Of a stretch of DNA of 64,000 bases, positions 50,817 through 60,762 are shown piece by piece. This DNA comes from an uncultured Phocaeicola sp. (lineage in GTDB: Bacteria > Bacteroidota > Bacteroidia > Bacteroidales > Bacteroidaceae), in assembly GCA_944320845.1 (NCBI GenBank), contig CALUJA010000035.1:17922-81921 (forward strand), given 5' to 3'. The position numbers and the translations under genes are program-made. The notes below the pieces were generated by a model. That model searched no databases, had not been told where the DNA came from, and saw nothing but the letters and a program-made list of their open reading frames with translations. The stretch's first letter is position 1. Each line of letters opens with the position of its first letter.

Positions 50817-51893
50817 TCACGGTTCCATCAGGCTCGCCTTCACCCGGACAGTGACCATCGGATGCTGCGGGTCGTTGGTAATCATCAGCACACGGGGCGT
50901 ACCCTTCACGCGCGGCAGGTTTTCGGCCAGCACGGTCACGCGCAGCTTGGTCGACTCGCCGGGCTTGAGCGTGCGTTTCTTAAGCCGCACGGCCAGTGCG
51001 ATGCTGAACACCTGCATGTCCTGTATCTGCAGGTCGGTTTTTCCGGTATTGGTGATTACGATGTTCTGCGACTTCTTCTGCCGGGGCTTCAGCGGGGGGA
51101 AAACCACCTCATGAGCCGACAGGCTCACCACCGGCGGATTGTTCTTCTGCTGTTCGGTCAGTCCTGAAAAGTCGGGCAGCAGCGCCACCGACACCGGTAT
51201 TTCGTTTTCGCTGCCCACCTTGTCGCCCAGGAAGCGCGACAGATAGACTGAAGCGCGGGTGATGCCCAGCTTCGGCAGCTTGTCGGTATCCAGTGTCACC
51301 CGTATCGTCCCCGTCTTTCCCCGGCCCAGCTTTTCGGGCAGAGCCTCTGCGCTCAGATAGGGAGGCAGATGCATCAGCACGGGCGAATATCCCTTGTTCG
51401 AAGTGTTGGCCACAAGCAGTTCGATGACCGGCTTGTCGCCCTTGTTTACAGCCTCAAACTCGATTTCGTCCTGATTCAGGCGCACCGCTCCGAAAGCGTA
51501 GGGATGGGTGAAGGTATAGTTTTTCGGGTCGGCCGTCACCTCTCCGTTAAACTCCAGATAGATGGGCATGGGCGAAGCGTTGCAGTATACGCCCACCTCC
51601 TTGTAGAAATGGCCGATGGCCTCGGCATCGAAAACCGCCGTCACCTCCCCCTTGCCTCCCGCCGGGACAGGTGCCTGCGTCCATGTGGCCTGCGCGCATC
51701 CGCATGAGGTGGTGACGTTCGAAATGACCAAAGGCTTGTCGCCCGTATTGGTAAAGCTGTAGGTAACGGTGGCGGGCGTGCGCCACAGGATGTAGCCCAA
51801 GTCCTTGGTCTGGGCATCAAACGTAATCTGGGGCTGCGCCTGCGCCGCAACCGCGGCAAACAATATGTTTATCAGAAAGAATATCCGTTTCAT
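50817..51893 (-). CDS. DUF1573-domain exported protein
   Basis: A 358-residue protein with signal peptide (MKRIFFLINILFAAVAAQAQ). A first DUF1573 domain has VISNVTTSCGCAQATW and YSFTNTGDKPL; a second, weaker copy has VITNTGKTDLQIQDMQV. The CGC motif is typical. DUF1573 proteins are Ig-like envelope proteins of unknown role. It has its own promoter with TATCTTTG at 51919-51926 on the minus strand and precedes meaB by 43 bases. Confidence 0.85.
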   Translation of the reverse strand: MKRIFFLINILFAAVAAQAQPQITFDAQTKDLGYILWRTPATVTYSFTNTGDKPLVISNVTTSCGCAQATWTQAPVPAGGKGEVTAVFDAEAIGHFYKEVGVYCNASPMPIYLEFNGEVTADPKNYTFTHPYAFGAVRLNQDEIEFEAVNKGDKPVIELLVANTSNKGYSPVLMHLPPYLSAEALPEKLGRGKTGTIRVTLDTDKLPKLGITRASVYLSRFLGDKVGSENEIPVSVALLPDFSGLTEQQKNNPPVVSLSAHEVVFPPLKPRQKKSQNIVITNTGKTDLQIQDMQVFSIALAVRLKKRTLKPGESTKLRVTVLAENLPRVKGTPRVLMITNDPQHPMVTVRVKASLMEP

Positions 51894-51918
51894 GAATCAC
51901 TTTTAATGGTTGAGTGAA

Positions 51919-51926
51919 CAAAGATA
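51919..51926 (-). promoter_or_regulatory. -7 promoter element of DUF1573-meaB
   Basis: Reads TATCTTTG on the minus strand, 26 bases before the start. Confidence 0.6.
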
Positions 51927-52019
51927 GGGAGAAAAACGAAATAAACGAAGAATCGGGAACGAATAATGACGATTTTCCGCGCGCGCCGCGGCCGCCGTCA
52001 TCCGTTCCCGACCCGTTCC

Positions 52020-55000
52020 TTATTCACTTACAGTCAGTTCCGTCCCTTCGCTGTGACCGCCGAACTCCGGTGCGTAAGCCGACTGCACGGTTGCCATGCC
52101 GGCCTGGTAAGTTCCGCTGCGGGCGATGTATACGGTGTATTCCAGTTCATAACTCCCCTTGCGGAGCTTGTCGATGAAGAAGTCGGTGGAAGCATCGCGG
52201 TTCACCTGATAGCATCCCACCCCGTTCATCATGCGGTAGCCGGACAGTTGGGCGGCAGGCTCCATGCAGGCGGCGCGGCTGTCGCGTATCTGGATGAAGT
52301 CCATATCGCGGTCGGCCTTTACCGTGAGGCGCACGGTCAGCTTGTCGCCCGGCTTCAGGGCAGTGCGTGCCGACACTTTCCGTCCGTCTTTCAGATACTC
52401 CCGCTCAATGGACAGCCCCCGTCCCTTTGCCGGGCGCACCTTGTCCATCTCTTCCAGATACTGTGCATATACCGCCCCCCATCCGATGCCGTCGCCCGAC
52501 TTTTCGAAGCGGATTTCCGGAATGCGGGTCTCGTCGCCCCGGTAAGTCTGCCGGGTATAGCCCATCGCCTCATCGGAAGTCTCCATGCGCGTCTGCCCGA
52601 CGACAGCCGTCATCCGGTCGCCCGACGCGGCAAGACGGTTTCCGTTCATGCAGAGGAAGGCATATACGGCATCGGCCGTCGCAACCGGCGTTTCCCACAC
52701 CTGCGTCTGCTTCTGCTTCAGCAGCCACTGCTTCATCTCGTTCAGCGTGCGGTCGTCGGGGGCAATGCGGTAAATCGCCTCCATCGCCGCCACCTGAGTA
52801 GGAATCCGGTAGCTGTTCCACGAATAGCGGGCCTTCGGCGTGTCGAAATAGCGTCCCATCTCTGCCGTATATACCGCATACTCACAGACGGACTGAATCA
52901 GGTCGGCAGCCTCGCGGGTCTTTCCGACAGCCTGCATGACGGTGGCCGCCAGCGCCTTCTCATAGATGGTGTATTGGGGCGAACGGCCTTCCAGCTTCTG
53001 CGTCAGATAAGAAATGACAGCGGCGTCGGCCTTTCCCATCACATACTTGTCGAGCGCACAGATGTAAAGGTAGCGAACAGCCAAATCGCTCGGCAGCACG
53101 CCCTTTTCTCCCTCGGCCTCCCTGTGCCTCATCTGTTCATACTCCTGCTTCATCATGGCCTTCAGATAGTCGGCCGCACGCACATACTGAGCATTGACCT
53201 GTGCATCGGCCGCTATTCCCATAGCCTTGAGGCGCGCCTGCATCTCCACAATCTGTGTCGTGACGATGCGGCTGCCCATCATCCCCTTATACCAGCTCCA
53301 GCTTCCGTCTGTATTCTGCAAGTCCTTCAGCTTCCCGACAGCCTGCGCAAGCCGGCTGTTCATCGTGTTCAGGTCAAACAGCAGGGCGATGCGGCGCTTC
53401 TGCTCCGTTTCATCCGCAGCCTCGGCCACCCACGGCGTTTCGCTGAGCAGCAGATTCTTCAAATCCGGATTCTTTTCAAGGCTGCTGAGCAGCGTTTCCC
53501 TCGTTCCGCCCTGAGCCATCCAGCTGTCGAACTGCCGCTTAATCTGCGGGTTGCGCTCCACGATGGCCGCAGCCACCTTGTTGGCATAATAGGCTGTAGC
53601 CCACGAAAGCGCGTCTTCGTTGACCGGATTGCCGATGACGGGCAACGCCTGCACCACATACCAGTCGGGTGTTCCGGTCAGCTCCACGGTCAGACGGCGG
53701 CCGGTGGCCGTCTTGCTCTGTCCGTTGAACAGGTCGCGGGTATCAACCGTCAGAGTCCCCTCGCCGTTCAGCTGCACGGGAACGGTCTCCGTCACCCACT
53801 GCTTGTCGCTCAGCACCGGCAGGTAATGCTGCTCGCCGTCGCTGAACGTTCCCGCCTCGGCCGTAATGCGGCATACCAGCATCTCGTAACGGCTGTCCAC
53901 ATCGAAGGCAAAGCTTACCGCTCCGCTCCCGCCTTCAGCCACCGAGAAGGGCTGTGAGGTTTCGTATACCACCTTTTCCGTCACCGGTTCGAGCAGCTGC
54001 ATGTGTGCCGTTCCGCTTACCGTCTCCGCCGACAGATTGTTCAGCACAGCGGCAATCACAGCCCGGTCGCCCGTGCGGACAAACCGCGGCATGTTGGGCT
54101 GCACCATGAAAGGCTTGCTTGTCTTGGCCTTGGCGGTTATCGTGCCGTAGTCCATCTCGCGTGTATGGGCAAATCCCATAAACTTCCACTCGGTCAGTGC
54201 GTCGGGTACGGTGAAAACGATACGCACCGCGCCCGCAGAGTCTGTCCGCAAGTCGGGATAGAAGAAGGCGGTCTCCGCAAAGTTCTCCCGCAAGGGAACA
54301 TAAGGCTCTGCCGTCTCCATCTCGGCCGAACTTTCCACTATCGAAACGGTGACCGATTCCTGTACATCAAATCCCTCGTCGGCCACAGCGGCGGGAACCG
54401 CCCCTACAAAAGCATCGGCATTGCTTGTCTTGGCCATGACACTCTTGACCAATCTTGACGAGCCTGCCCCGCGCAACATTAGTCCGTTATAGGGAGTAGT
54501 GGCATAACGGCCGAACGAAGGCAGCTGCAGATAGCTGTAACTGTTCTGACTATGGGAGCCCGCCACACCAAGCCACTCCCTTGCCGAGCCGAAAGAAGTA
54601 TAAAGATAAACCGACGAATTGGTATACAGCCGGCTGATATTGGCATAAGTCTGATAACGGTAGAAACCTAACCCAAACCGCCATTCATTTTCCAGCAGAC
54701 GGTCGAGCGAAGCGTCGTAAAGCGTGGCCAACAGTCGTGCACCGGCAGGTTTCCCCTCACGGTCGGACACAGTCAGGCTCCACGTTTCCTCACTGCCCGG
54801 AATGAGACGGTCGCGGAAGGTGCTCCACTTCAGCGTCAAATCCTTCCGGGGAGACGGACGGTCTACATAATACTGCTTGGCATAGAGGCGGTCATCGCGC
54901 ATGAAGGCAAAGCTTACGGTAATGCCGTCGCCATATTCTTCCTTATAGGGATAGACAAACTTGCGGATTTCGTTGTTCAGCACGAGGCGTTCGCTGTGGA

Positions 55001-57665
55001 TGCGCCTGCCCTCACTATATATATTATAGAACAGACAGAGTTCCGGCTCGCTGGTACCCACATAGACAGCCAAAGGAGCATCGTCGCCCTCGCCTTCCAC
55101 CGTCTGGTAGAGCCAGTCCACCGTCTTTACCGGAGGCACGGTGTCGCTCAGAGAGAAAAGCGTAAAGTCATGTTCCGCCCGACTGATTCGTCCCTGTTCA
55201 TCGGCAGCCGAGACCTCCATGCGGTAAGCTCCCGACGCGAGGCCGTAAAGCTCCTCCGGAGCAAAGGACTTGTTTGCGGCGATTGCCTTCGTCCACTTCA
55301 GCTCGCCCTTCTTACCGTCATCCATCGCATAGACGCGAAGCGTCACCCCGGCATCCACCGGCTGGCGGTTGAGATTCAGCGCCTGCACCTGCACGCTCTC
55401 GCGCTTCTCGCGCGCCACCATCGTGCGCATCTTTATCTGCAGACCGATGGACTGCCTGCCGACGGGCAGCGACAAGGTGCCCGACTGCGTTTCGCCCGCC
55501 GCTTCGGTCACCTCGGCCGTCACCTTATAAAGGTAGAAGCTTCTTGCATCATACCCCTCGTCACTTTCCGGCTTCTGCAGAACAGCCGTCACGCCGAATC
55601 GCCCGTCTGCATCGGTCACGGTTTCACCCGTAAAGAGCGTCTCGCCACCCGCCGACGCATTCCAGAACCATGCCAGCGAACGGGTGACCGTATACTTCAC
55701 CTTTGCCTGCCGCACCGGAACGCCCGAAAAGTTTTTCACCTCGCCCGAAAGCAGCAGCGTGTCGCCCATGTTGTAAGGCTTCTCATAAGGCTCGAACACC
55801 ACATCGAAGGTGGGCCGCTTGTATTCTTCTACACGGATATACTTCGTCACGCCGTCCGCAGAAAGGCGGAAGTCGCCCGGCAGCACCTGCTGCGGCAGGA
55901 CGAACTCGGCACTGAATCCGCCGAAATCGTCGGTCGTAATCCGTTTCCGGGCAATCTCCTGACCGTTCGCGTCCCTCAAGGTCAGCTCGGCGCCGTACCC
56001 GTCGCGCACATGCACCTCATCGCCCGCCTGTCTGTAAGCCACTCCGGACACATACACCGTCTGTCCCGGGCGATAGAGCGCGCGGTCGGTGAACAAGGTC
56101 ATGTGGGCTGTCTCCTTGCCTGCCACACCGGGAGCCGACAGCACAGGCTTCGACACGTAGACCACCTCCATAAAGTCATTGTCGCCCTTGCGGGCATTCA
56201 TCCAGAGCATGCGCTCCGCCAGTTTCGGTACGGTCACGCATCCGTTTCTGTCAGCATGAAACGAACGGTAGACCTTGTACTCGCCGGGAGTGGATATGGT
56301 ATAAAACACGACCTCCGCTTCCGGAACCGGACGGCCGCTCTTGCGGTCGACCACATAATACTCCGTCTTGCCCTCAGGCAAGGGGAATCCCAGAAGCTGA
56401 AGCGGGGAAAGAAACAGCACCTCATATTCCGCCTTCCCGGCATGACCGTCGGGGACGGACTTCAGCACATAGATGCCCGCTTCGGGCATCCGGCAAGTAA
56501 GCACAGACACCGTGTCGCGATAGTCGGGGGTGGCCGGAAGCGCGAAATGCTGCCGGTATGCCAGCTTACCGTACTTCTTCACCAAGACATTGCCCTGCGT
56601 TCCGCCGGCAAATACAGACGACGAAGGCTTCACGCCCAACCGGTAAAACTCCAGTGTCACGCCTTTCAGGTTACGGCTCGTCACCTTCAGCGAACAGTCT
56701 TCGCCCGGATAGGCCCAACGCCCCTGCACCGACAGGACGGGCATCAGCACCGACTCTTCCCGCCGCTTCAGCTCGGAAGCGAAAGCCGACCGGGGATAAC
56801 GCCGCAATCCCTCACGCGCCGCCTCAAGCGCGCGGACAAAATCCTGCTTGTTGCTGTACAGTTCGGCCAGATAGGCGTATACGCCCGCACAGGCCTCTAC
56901 ATCCGCATACTCTCCCGCCCACTTCTGCAAAAGAGCAATGGCTTCTCCGTCTGTCATCTTCAGCGGATGCTGCTGGCCATTGCGCTGCCCGTAGCTCAGC
57001 CGGTCGATGCGGGTCAGCAGTTCGGCAGAACGGTTCCCCCGTGCGGCATAAAAGTCTATCAGACTGTCGTAAAGCTCAGCCACCGCCATACACGCCCTGC
57101 TGTTAGACCTGGCCTCCCAATGTATATCCAGCTGCCGGATGGCCTGCCTTGTCAGCAGTTCCAGCATGGTTTCCTCGAAATACTTTTCGCTAAGCTCGGT
57201 AATCTTCACCAACGGACGGTAGTCTTTCGCCGCCACCGCCGCCAAAGCCCCGCTGTCTTTCAGCGAGAGGCGGAAATAATGCAGGGCACTGTCCACCTGT
57301 ACCGGCGGAATGTCGAGCTTGTAATAGCCCATCATGCTGTTCAGCACGGCACGCGCCACCGAATCCGTTTCCTGCAAAGCCCACACACGCAGTCCGTCCA
57401 TCTCCGCCTGAAGGCTGTCGGGCGTAATCTCCACCTGATGTTCCGCCCGGGTAAGATACGCCTTCATCATCTGCGGAGCATTGCGCTCATCCCGCGCCTT
57501 CTTATAAATCTTGTCTACGGTCTGGATGACCGATTTCGGCAAGTCCTTCTTCTCCTGTTCCTCCACCTCGCGCCACAGACTGTCATAACTCTGCGCAGAC
57601 AAGGTCAGGGGAAGGAATATCATCAGCAGGGCCATCAGCCCGCCTGCAAACTCCATTCTCTTCAT
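52020..57665 (-). CDS. Alpha-2-macroglobulin-like protein without a thioester
   Basis: A 1881-residue exported protein (signal MKRMEFAGGLMALLMIFLPLTLSAQ) in the bacterial macroglobulin family: TPR-like helices, then MG-type beta domains (FTDRALYRPGQTVYVSG around residues 525-540), the bait-like region, the A2M domain (PYVPLRENFAETAFFYPDL) and a helical end (about 1390-1700). The classical Cys-Glu-Gln thioester is absent: where it should be, the sequence reads NPVNEDALSW. Most Bacteroidales copies also lack it, as I recall. It would trap or sense peptidases in the envelope. A TATCTTTA element at 57692-57699 is a possible promoter. Confidence 0.85.
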   Translation of the reverse strand: MKRMEFAGGLMALLMIFLPLTLSAQSYDSLWREVEEQEKKDLPKSVIQTVDKIYKKARDERNAPQMMKAYLTRAEHQVEITPDSLQAEMDGLRVWALQETDSVARAVLNSMMGYYKLDIPPVQVDSALHYFRLSLKDSGALAAVAAKDYRPLVKITELSEKYFEETMLELLTRQAIRQLDIHWEARSNSRACMAVAELYDSLIDFYAARGNRSAELLTRIDRLSYGQRNGQQHPLKMTDGEAIALLQKWAGEYADVEACAGVYAYLAELYSNKQDFVRALEAAREGLRRYPRSAFASELKRREESVLMPVLSVQGRWAYPGEDCSLKVTSRNLKGVTLEFYRLGVKPSSSVFAGGTQGNVLVKKYGKLAYRQHFALPATPDYRDTVSVLTCRMPEAGIYVLKSVPDGHAGKAEYEVLFLSPLQLLGFPLPEGKTEYYVVDRKSGRPVPEAEVVFYTISTPGEYKVYRSFHADRNGCVTVPKLAERMLWMNARKGDNDFMEVVYVSKPVLSAPGVAGKETAHMTLFTDRALYRPGQTVYVSGVAYRQAGDEVHVRDGYGAELTLRDANGQEIARKRITTDDFGGFSAEFVLPQQVLPGDFRLSADGVTKYIRVEEYKRPTFDVVFEPYEKPYNMGDTLLLSGEVKNFSGVPVRQAKVKYTVTRSLAWFWNASAGGETLFTGETVTDADGRFGVTAVLQKPESDEGYDARSFYLYKVTAEVTEAAGETQSGTLSLPVGRQSIGLQIKMRTMVAREKRESVQVQALNLNRQPVDAGVTLRVYAMDDGKKGELKWTKAIAANKSFAPEELYGLASGAYRMEVSAADEQGRISRAEHDFTLFSLSDTVPPVKTVDWLYQTVEGEGDDAPLAVYVGTSEPELCLFYNIYSEGRRIHSERLVLNNEIRKFVYPYKEEYGDGITVSFAFMRDDRLYAKQYYVDRPSPRKDLTLKWSTFRDRLIPGSEETWSLTVSDREGKPAGARLLATLYDASLDRLLENEWRFGLGFYRYQTYANISRLYTNSSVYLYTSFGSAREWLGVAGSHSQNSYSYLQLPSFGRYATTPYNGLMLRGAGSSRLVKSVMAKTSNADAFVGAVPAAVADEGFDVQESVTVSIVESSAEMETAEPYVPLRENFAETAFFYPDLRTDSAGAVRIVFTVPDALTEWKFMGFAHTREMDYGTITAKAKTSKPFMVQPNMPRFVRTGDRAVIAAVLNNLSAETVSGTAHMQLLEPVTEKVVYETSQPFSVAEGGSGAVSFAFDVDSRYEMLVCRITAEAGTFSDGEQHYLPVLSDKQWVTETVPVQLNGEGTLTVDTRDLFNGQSKTATGRRLTVELTGTPDWYVVQALPVIGNPVNEDALSWATAYYANKVAAAIVERNPQIKRQFDSWMAQGGTRETLLSSLEKNPDLKNLLLSETPWVAEAADETEQKRRIALLFDLNTMNSRLAQAVGKLKDLQNTDGSWSWYKGMMGSRIVTTQIVEMQARLKAMGIAADAQVNAQYVRAADYLKAMMKQEYEQMRHREAEGEKGVLPSDLAVRYLYICALDKYVMGKADAAVISYLTQKLEGRSPQYTIYEKALAATVMQAVGKTREAADLIQSVCEYAVYTAEMGRYFDTPKARYSWNSYRIPTQVAAMEAIYRIAPDDRTLNEMKQWLLKQKQTQVWETPVATADAVYAFLCMNGNRLAASGDRMTAVVGQTRMETSDEAMGYTRQTYRGDETRIPEIRFEKSGDGIGWGAVYAQYLEEMDKVRPAKGRGLSIEREYLKDGRKVSARTALKPGDKLTVRLTVKADRDMDFIQIRDSRAACMEPAAQLSGYRMMNGVGCYQVNRDASTDFFIDKLRKGSYELEYTVYIARSGTYQAGMATVQSAYAPEFGGHSEGTELTVSE

Positions 57666-57809
57666 AATTGTCCTGATTAAAATGTATTTCTATAAAGATA
57701 ATGGATTTTTCCGGAAGCACTGCGCATTTTTCTGCAAAAAGAAACAAAATAAACCCTATAACAACAAAAAAGAGACAGCCTCCTTTTGCAGGATGACTGT
57801 CTCCGCATG

Positions 57810-57880
57810 TTGGGCTACTCGGACTCGAACCAAGAAAAACAGGACCAGAATCTGTTGTGTTACCATTACACCATAGCCCA
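57810..57880 (-). tRNA. tRNA-Gln (anticodon CTG), copy 1
   Basis: 71 bases on the minus strand. The acceptor stem TGGGCTA pairs with TAGCCCA. The D-arm is GTGTAATGGTAACAC. The anticodon loop TTCTGGT gives CTG, reading CAG codons. T-arm GGTTCGAGTCC. The anticodon stem has an A31-C39 mismatch. It is identical to the copy at 57929-57999. Confidence 0.9.
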
Positions 57881-57928
57881 AACTGATATGCCGATATCCT
57901 CTCCGTGAGGACTTCGGCAGAAAGTGAG

Positions 57929-57999
57929 TTGGGCTACTCGGACTCGAACCAAGAAAAACAGGACCAGAATCTGTTGTGTTACCATTACACCATAGCCCA
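57929..57999 (-). tRNA. tRNA-Gln (anticodon CTG), copy 2
   Basis: Identical in sequence to the first copy, 48 bases upstream of it in transcription. Both follow one promoter (58039-58046). The CCA end is not encoded. Confidence 0.9.
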
Positions 58000-58038
58000 A
58001 TACACATCAATCATGTCAACCCCTCTGAATTGACGGTG

Positions 58039-58046
58039 CAAAGGTA
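58039..58046 (-). promoter_or_regulatory. -7 promoter element of the tRNA-Gln pair
   Basis: Reads TACCTTTG on the minus strand with CTTGG at about -33. The first tRNA starts 40 bases below. The rest of the 693-base stretch from 57666 to 58358 holds only the tRNAs, this promoter and the rsfS promoter. Confidence 0.6.
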
Positions 58047-58315
58047 CAACTTTTTTGTAACATACCAAGCATTTCCCGCTTTTTTCTTCACAAATCTGTA
58101 GAATATCTGCTTGTTTTCCCCTGCAAAGTCCCGCCCGGGCCTGTACAAGACCTGCGCCTGAAGCGGTTGAAACCCGATTTTCCCCTTGTCCGAAACCTCC
58201 TGCCGCACGGCGGCAAACAGACCGGCAAAGAAATCCACAAACATAAAAGCAACTAAAAAATACAAAAGAAAGAGAGAAAACAGACGCATTCTTTCGTGAT
58301 ATACAGAAAAGCAAG

Positions 58316-58323
58316 TATATTTG
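58316..58323 (+). promoter_or_regulatory. -7 promoter element of the rsfS operon
   Basis: TATATTTG, 36 bases before the rsfS start. Confidence 0.6.
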
Positions 58324-58358
58324 CCCCACTATTTTTTAATATAAAGAGAAAAACAAGA

Positions 58359-58718
58359 ATGAACGAGACAAACACTTTAGTAGAGAAAATAACTGAAGGC
58401 ATCCAGGAAAAAAAAGGCAAGAAAATCATAATAGCCGATTTGACCGGCATTGAAGACACAATCTGCAAGTATTTCGTCATTTGTCAAGGCAACTCGCCCA
58501 ACCAGGTGAACGCCATCTCTGATTCGGTGAAGGAATATGTGAAGAAAGAGACGGGCACGCGGGCGACTGCCGTGGAAGGCACAAGAAACGGACAGTGGGT
58601 AGCGATGGACTACAGCGACGTGATGGTGCATGTATTCCTGCCCGAAACGCGGGGCTTCTATGACCTGGAGCATCTGTGGGCAGACGCCAGACTGTCTGAA
58701 ATACCTGACATTGACTAA
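58359..58718 (+). CDS. rsfS: Ribosomal silencing factor RsfS
   Basis: A 119-residue protein with LTGIEDTICKYFVICQGNS, GQWVAMDYSDVMVHVFLPE and a tryptophan near the end (EHLWADARL). RsfS binds L14 on the large subunit and blocks joining when nutrients are scarce. The start at 58359 is family-standard; an earlier in-frame start adds basic residues and overlaps the promoter. It leads an operon with ftsH and cdsA; ftsH starts 18 bases later. Confidence 0.92.
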   Translation: MNETNTLVEKITEGIQEKKGKKIIIADLTGIEDTICKYFVICQGNSPNQVNAISDSVKEYVKKETGTRATAVEGTRNGQWVAMDYSDVMVHVFLPETRGFYDLEHLWADARLSEIPDID

Positions 58719-58735
58719 TTTATGTTACAAAAACC

Positions 58736-60745
58736 ATGAGCGAAACATCCAACAACAATAAACCCAAGGTAAACGTGCCTCGCCCCAGTCTGACATGGCT
58801 GTATGTCCTGATAGCACTGGTGTTCATCTTCCTCTATTTCTCGAGTGACGGAGGAAGCATCAGCAAAGAGGTGACCTACTCGAAATTTCAGGAGATGATA
58901 GAGAAGGGGTATGCCAGCAAAATCGTGGCATACGACAACAATACCGCTGAAATGTATGTCAAGCCCGAACACATCGTGGATGTGTTTCAGAAAGACGCAA
59001 GCAAGGTGGGACGCAGTCCTGCCGTGCAGGTAAACATCCCGTCGACAGAAGCGCTGGACAAGTATCTGGACGAACAGGCCGAAAAGGGGAACTTTACCGG
59101 CGAAATCAAGTATGACAAGAAAAGCGACTATTTCGGAGCCATATTCTGGAACCTGCTCCCTATCCTGTTCTTCATCTTGCTGTGGCTCTTCCTCATGCGC
59201 CGGATGAGCGGAGGAAGCGGAAACGGTGCACCCGGAAACGTGTTCAACGTGGGAAGAAGCAAGGCACAGCTGTTTGAGAAAGGAGCCAACCGCATTACCT
59301 TCAAGGATGTGGCAGGACAGGCTGCCGCCAAGCAGGAGGTGCAGGAAATCGTAGACTTTCTGAAACAGCCCCAGAAATATACCGAACTGGGAGGAAAAAT
59401 CCCTAAAGGAGCGCTGCTGATTGGCCCTCCGGGAACAGGAAAGACTTTGTTGGCCAAGGCCGTCGCCGGCGAGGCCGATGTTCCGTTCTTTTCCATCTCC
59501 GGTTCCGACTTTGTCGAGATGTTCGTAGGTGTGGGAGCTTCGCGCGTACGCGACCTGTTCCGCCAGGCGAAAGAAAAGTCACCCTGCATCATCTTCATCG
59601 ATGAAATAGATGCCGTAGGGCGTGCTCGCGGAAAAAATCCGAGCATGGGAGGAAACGACGAGCGGGAAAATACACTGAACCAGCTGCTGACGGAAATGGA
59701 CGGATTCGGCTCAAACAGCGGGGTGATTATCCTGGCCGCAACAAACCGGGTAGACATTCTGGACAAGGCTTTGCTGCGTGCAGGGCGTTTTGACCGCCAG
59801 ATTTATGTCGACCTGCCCGACCTGAACGAACGCAAGGAGGTGTTCGGCGTACATCTGAGACCGCTCAAATTAGACAATACGGTGGATGTAGACCTGCTGG
59901 CACGGCAGACTCCGGGCTTCAGCGGTGCCGACATCGCCAATGTCTGCAACGAAGCCGCCCTGATTGCCGCCCGCCATCAGAAGGCCGCCGTAGGGAAAGA
60001 GGATTTCCTTGCAGCCATCGACCGCATCGTGGGCGGACTGGAGAAAAAGACCAAGGTGATGACAGCGGCCGAAAAACGGGCCATCGCCCTTCATGAAGCC
60101 GGACATGCCACCATTTCATGGTTTCTCGAACACGCCAATCCGCTGATTAAGGTGACCATCGTGCCCCGCGGACGCGCACTGGGTGCGGCATGGTATCTGC
60201 CCGAAGAAAGGCAGATTACGACGAAAGAGCAGATGCTGGATGAAATGTGCGCCACATTAGGCGGACGCGCTGCCGAGGAAGTGTTCATCGGACACATATC
60301 CACCGGAGCCATGAACGACCTAGAGCGTGTCACCAAGCAGGCATACGCCATGATTGCCTATGCCGGCATGAGCGACAAGCTGCCCAACCTGTGCTACTAC
60401 AACAACGAAGAGTACAGCTTCAACAAGCCATACAGCGAGCATACGGCCGAACTGATTGACAAGGAAGTGCAGATTATGATTAACGAGCAGTATTCTCGCG
60501 CCAAGGCACTGCTGAGGGAACACCAGGAAGGACACAACCAGCTGGCCCAGCTGCTGATTGAAAAGGAAGTAATCTTTGCAGAAGATGTGGAGCGCATATT
60601 CGGCAAGCGCCCGTGGGCTTCACGCTCGGAAGAGATTATGGCCGAAGAGACCAAGACACCTGCGGCCCTGCCGGGAGCGCAAGCCGATACGGAACAGAAA
60701 AAGCTTCCGGAAAAGCCGGAAGACAATGGTGAAAACAATCATTAA
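58736..60745 (+). CDS. ftsH: ATP-dependent zinc metalloprotease FtsH
   Basis: A 669-residue protein with a short N-terminal membrane segment ([19 protein letters not shown]), a periplasmic part and a second helix near 130-150. The AAA module has Walker A GPPGTGKT near residue 230 and Walker [13 protein letters not shown]. The zinc site HEAGH is near residue 453. FtsH removes misfolded membrane proteins and short-lived regulators. It sits between rsfS and cdsA, the conserved Bacteroidales order. Confidence 0.96.
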   Translation: MSETSNNNKPKVNVPRPSLTWLYVLIALVFIFLYFSSDGGSISKEVTYSKFQEMIEKGYASKIVAYDNNTAEMYVKPEHIVDVFQKDASKVGRSPAVQVNIPSTEALDKYLDEQAEKGNFTGEIKYDKKSDYFGAIFWNLLPILFFILLWLFLMRRMSGGSGNGAPGNVFNVGRSKAQLFEKGANRITFKDVAGQAAAKQEVQEIVDFLKQPQKYTELGGKIPKGALLIGPPGTGKTLLAKAVAGEADVPFFSISGSDFVEMFVGVGASRVRDLFRQAKEKSPCIIFIDEIDAVGRARGKNPSMGGNDERENTLNQLLTEMDGFGSNSGVIILAATNRVDILDKALLRAGRFDRQIYVDLPDLNERKEVFGVHLRPLKLDNTVDVDLLARQTPGFSGADIANVCNEAALIAARHQKAAVGKEDFLAAIDRIVGGLEKKTKVMTAAEKRAIALHEAGHATISWFLEHANPLIKVTIVPRGRALGAAWYLPEERQITTKEQMLDEMCATLGGRAAEEVFIGHISTGAMNDLERVTKQAYAMIAYAGMSDKLPNLCYYNNEEYSFNKPYSEHTAELIDKEVQIMINEQYSRAKALLREHQEGHNQLAQLLIEKEVIFAEDVERIFGKRPWASRSEEIMAEETKTPAALPGAQADTEQKKLPEKPEDNGENNH

Positions 60746-60762
60746 AACAATAAGATACCGAC

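Noticed and set aside
54996-57680. 894-codon antisense open frame over the macroglobulin gene
   Set aside because: Same shadow effect; the translation is rich in His and Arg and has no signature.
57985-58329. 114-codon minus-strand open frame over the tRNA leader
   Set aside because: It overlaps the tRNA promoter and a tRNA end, and no domain or ribosome site supports it.
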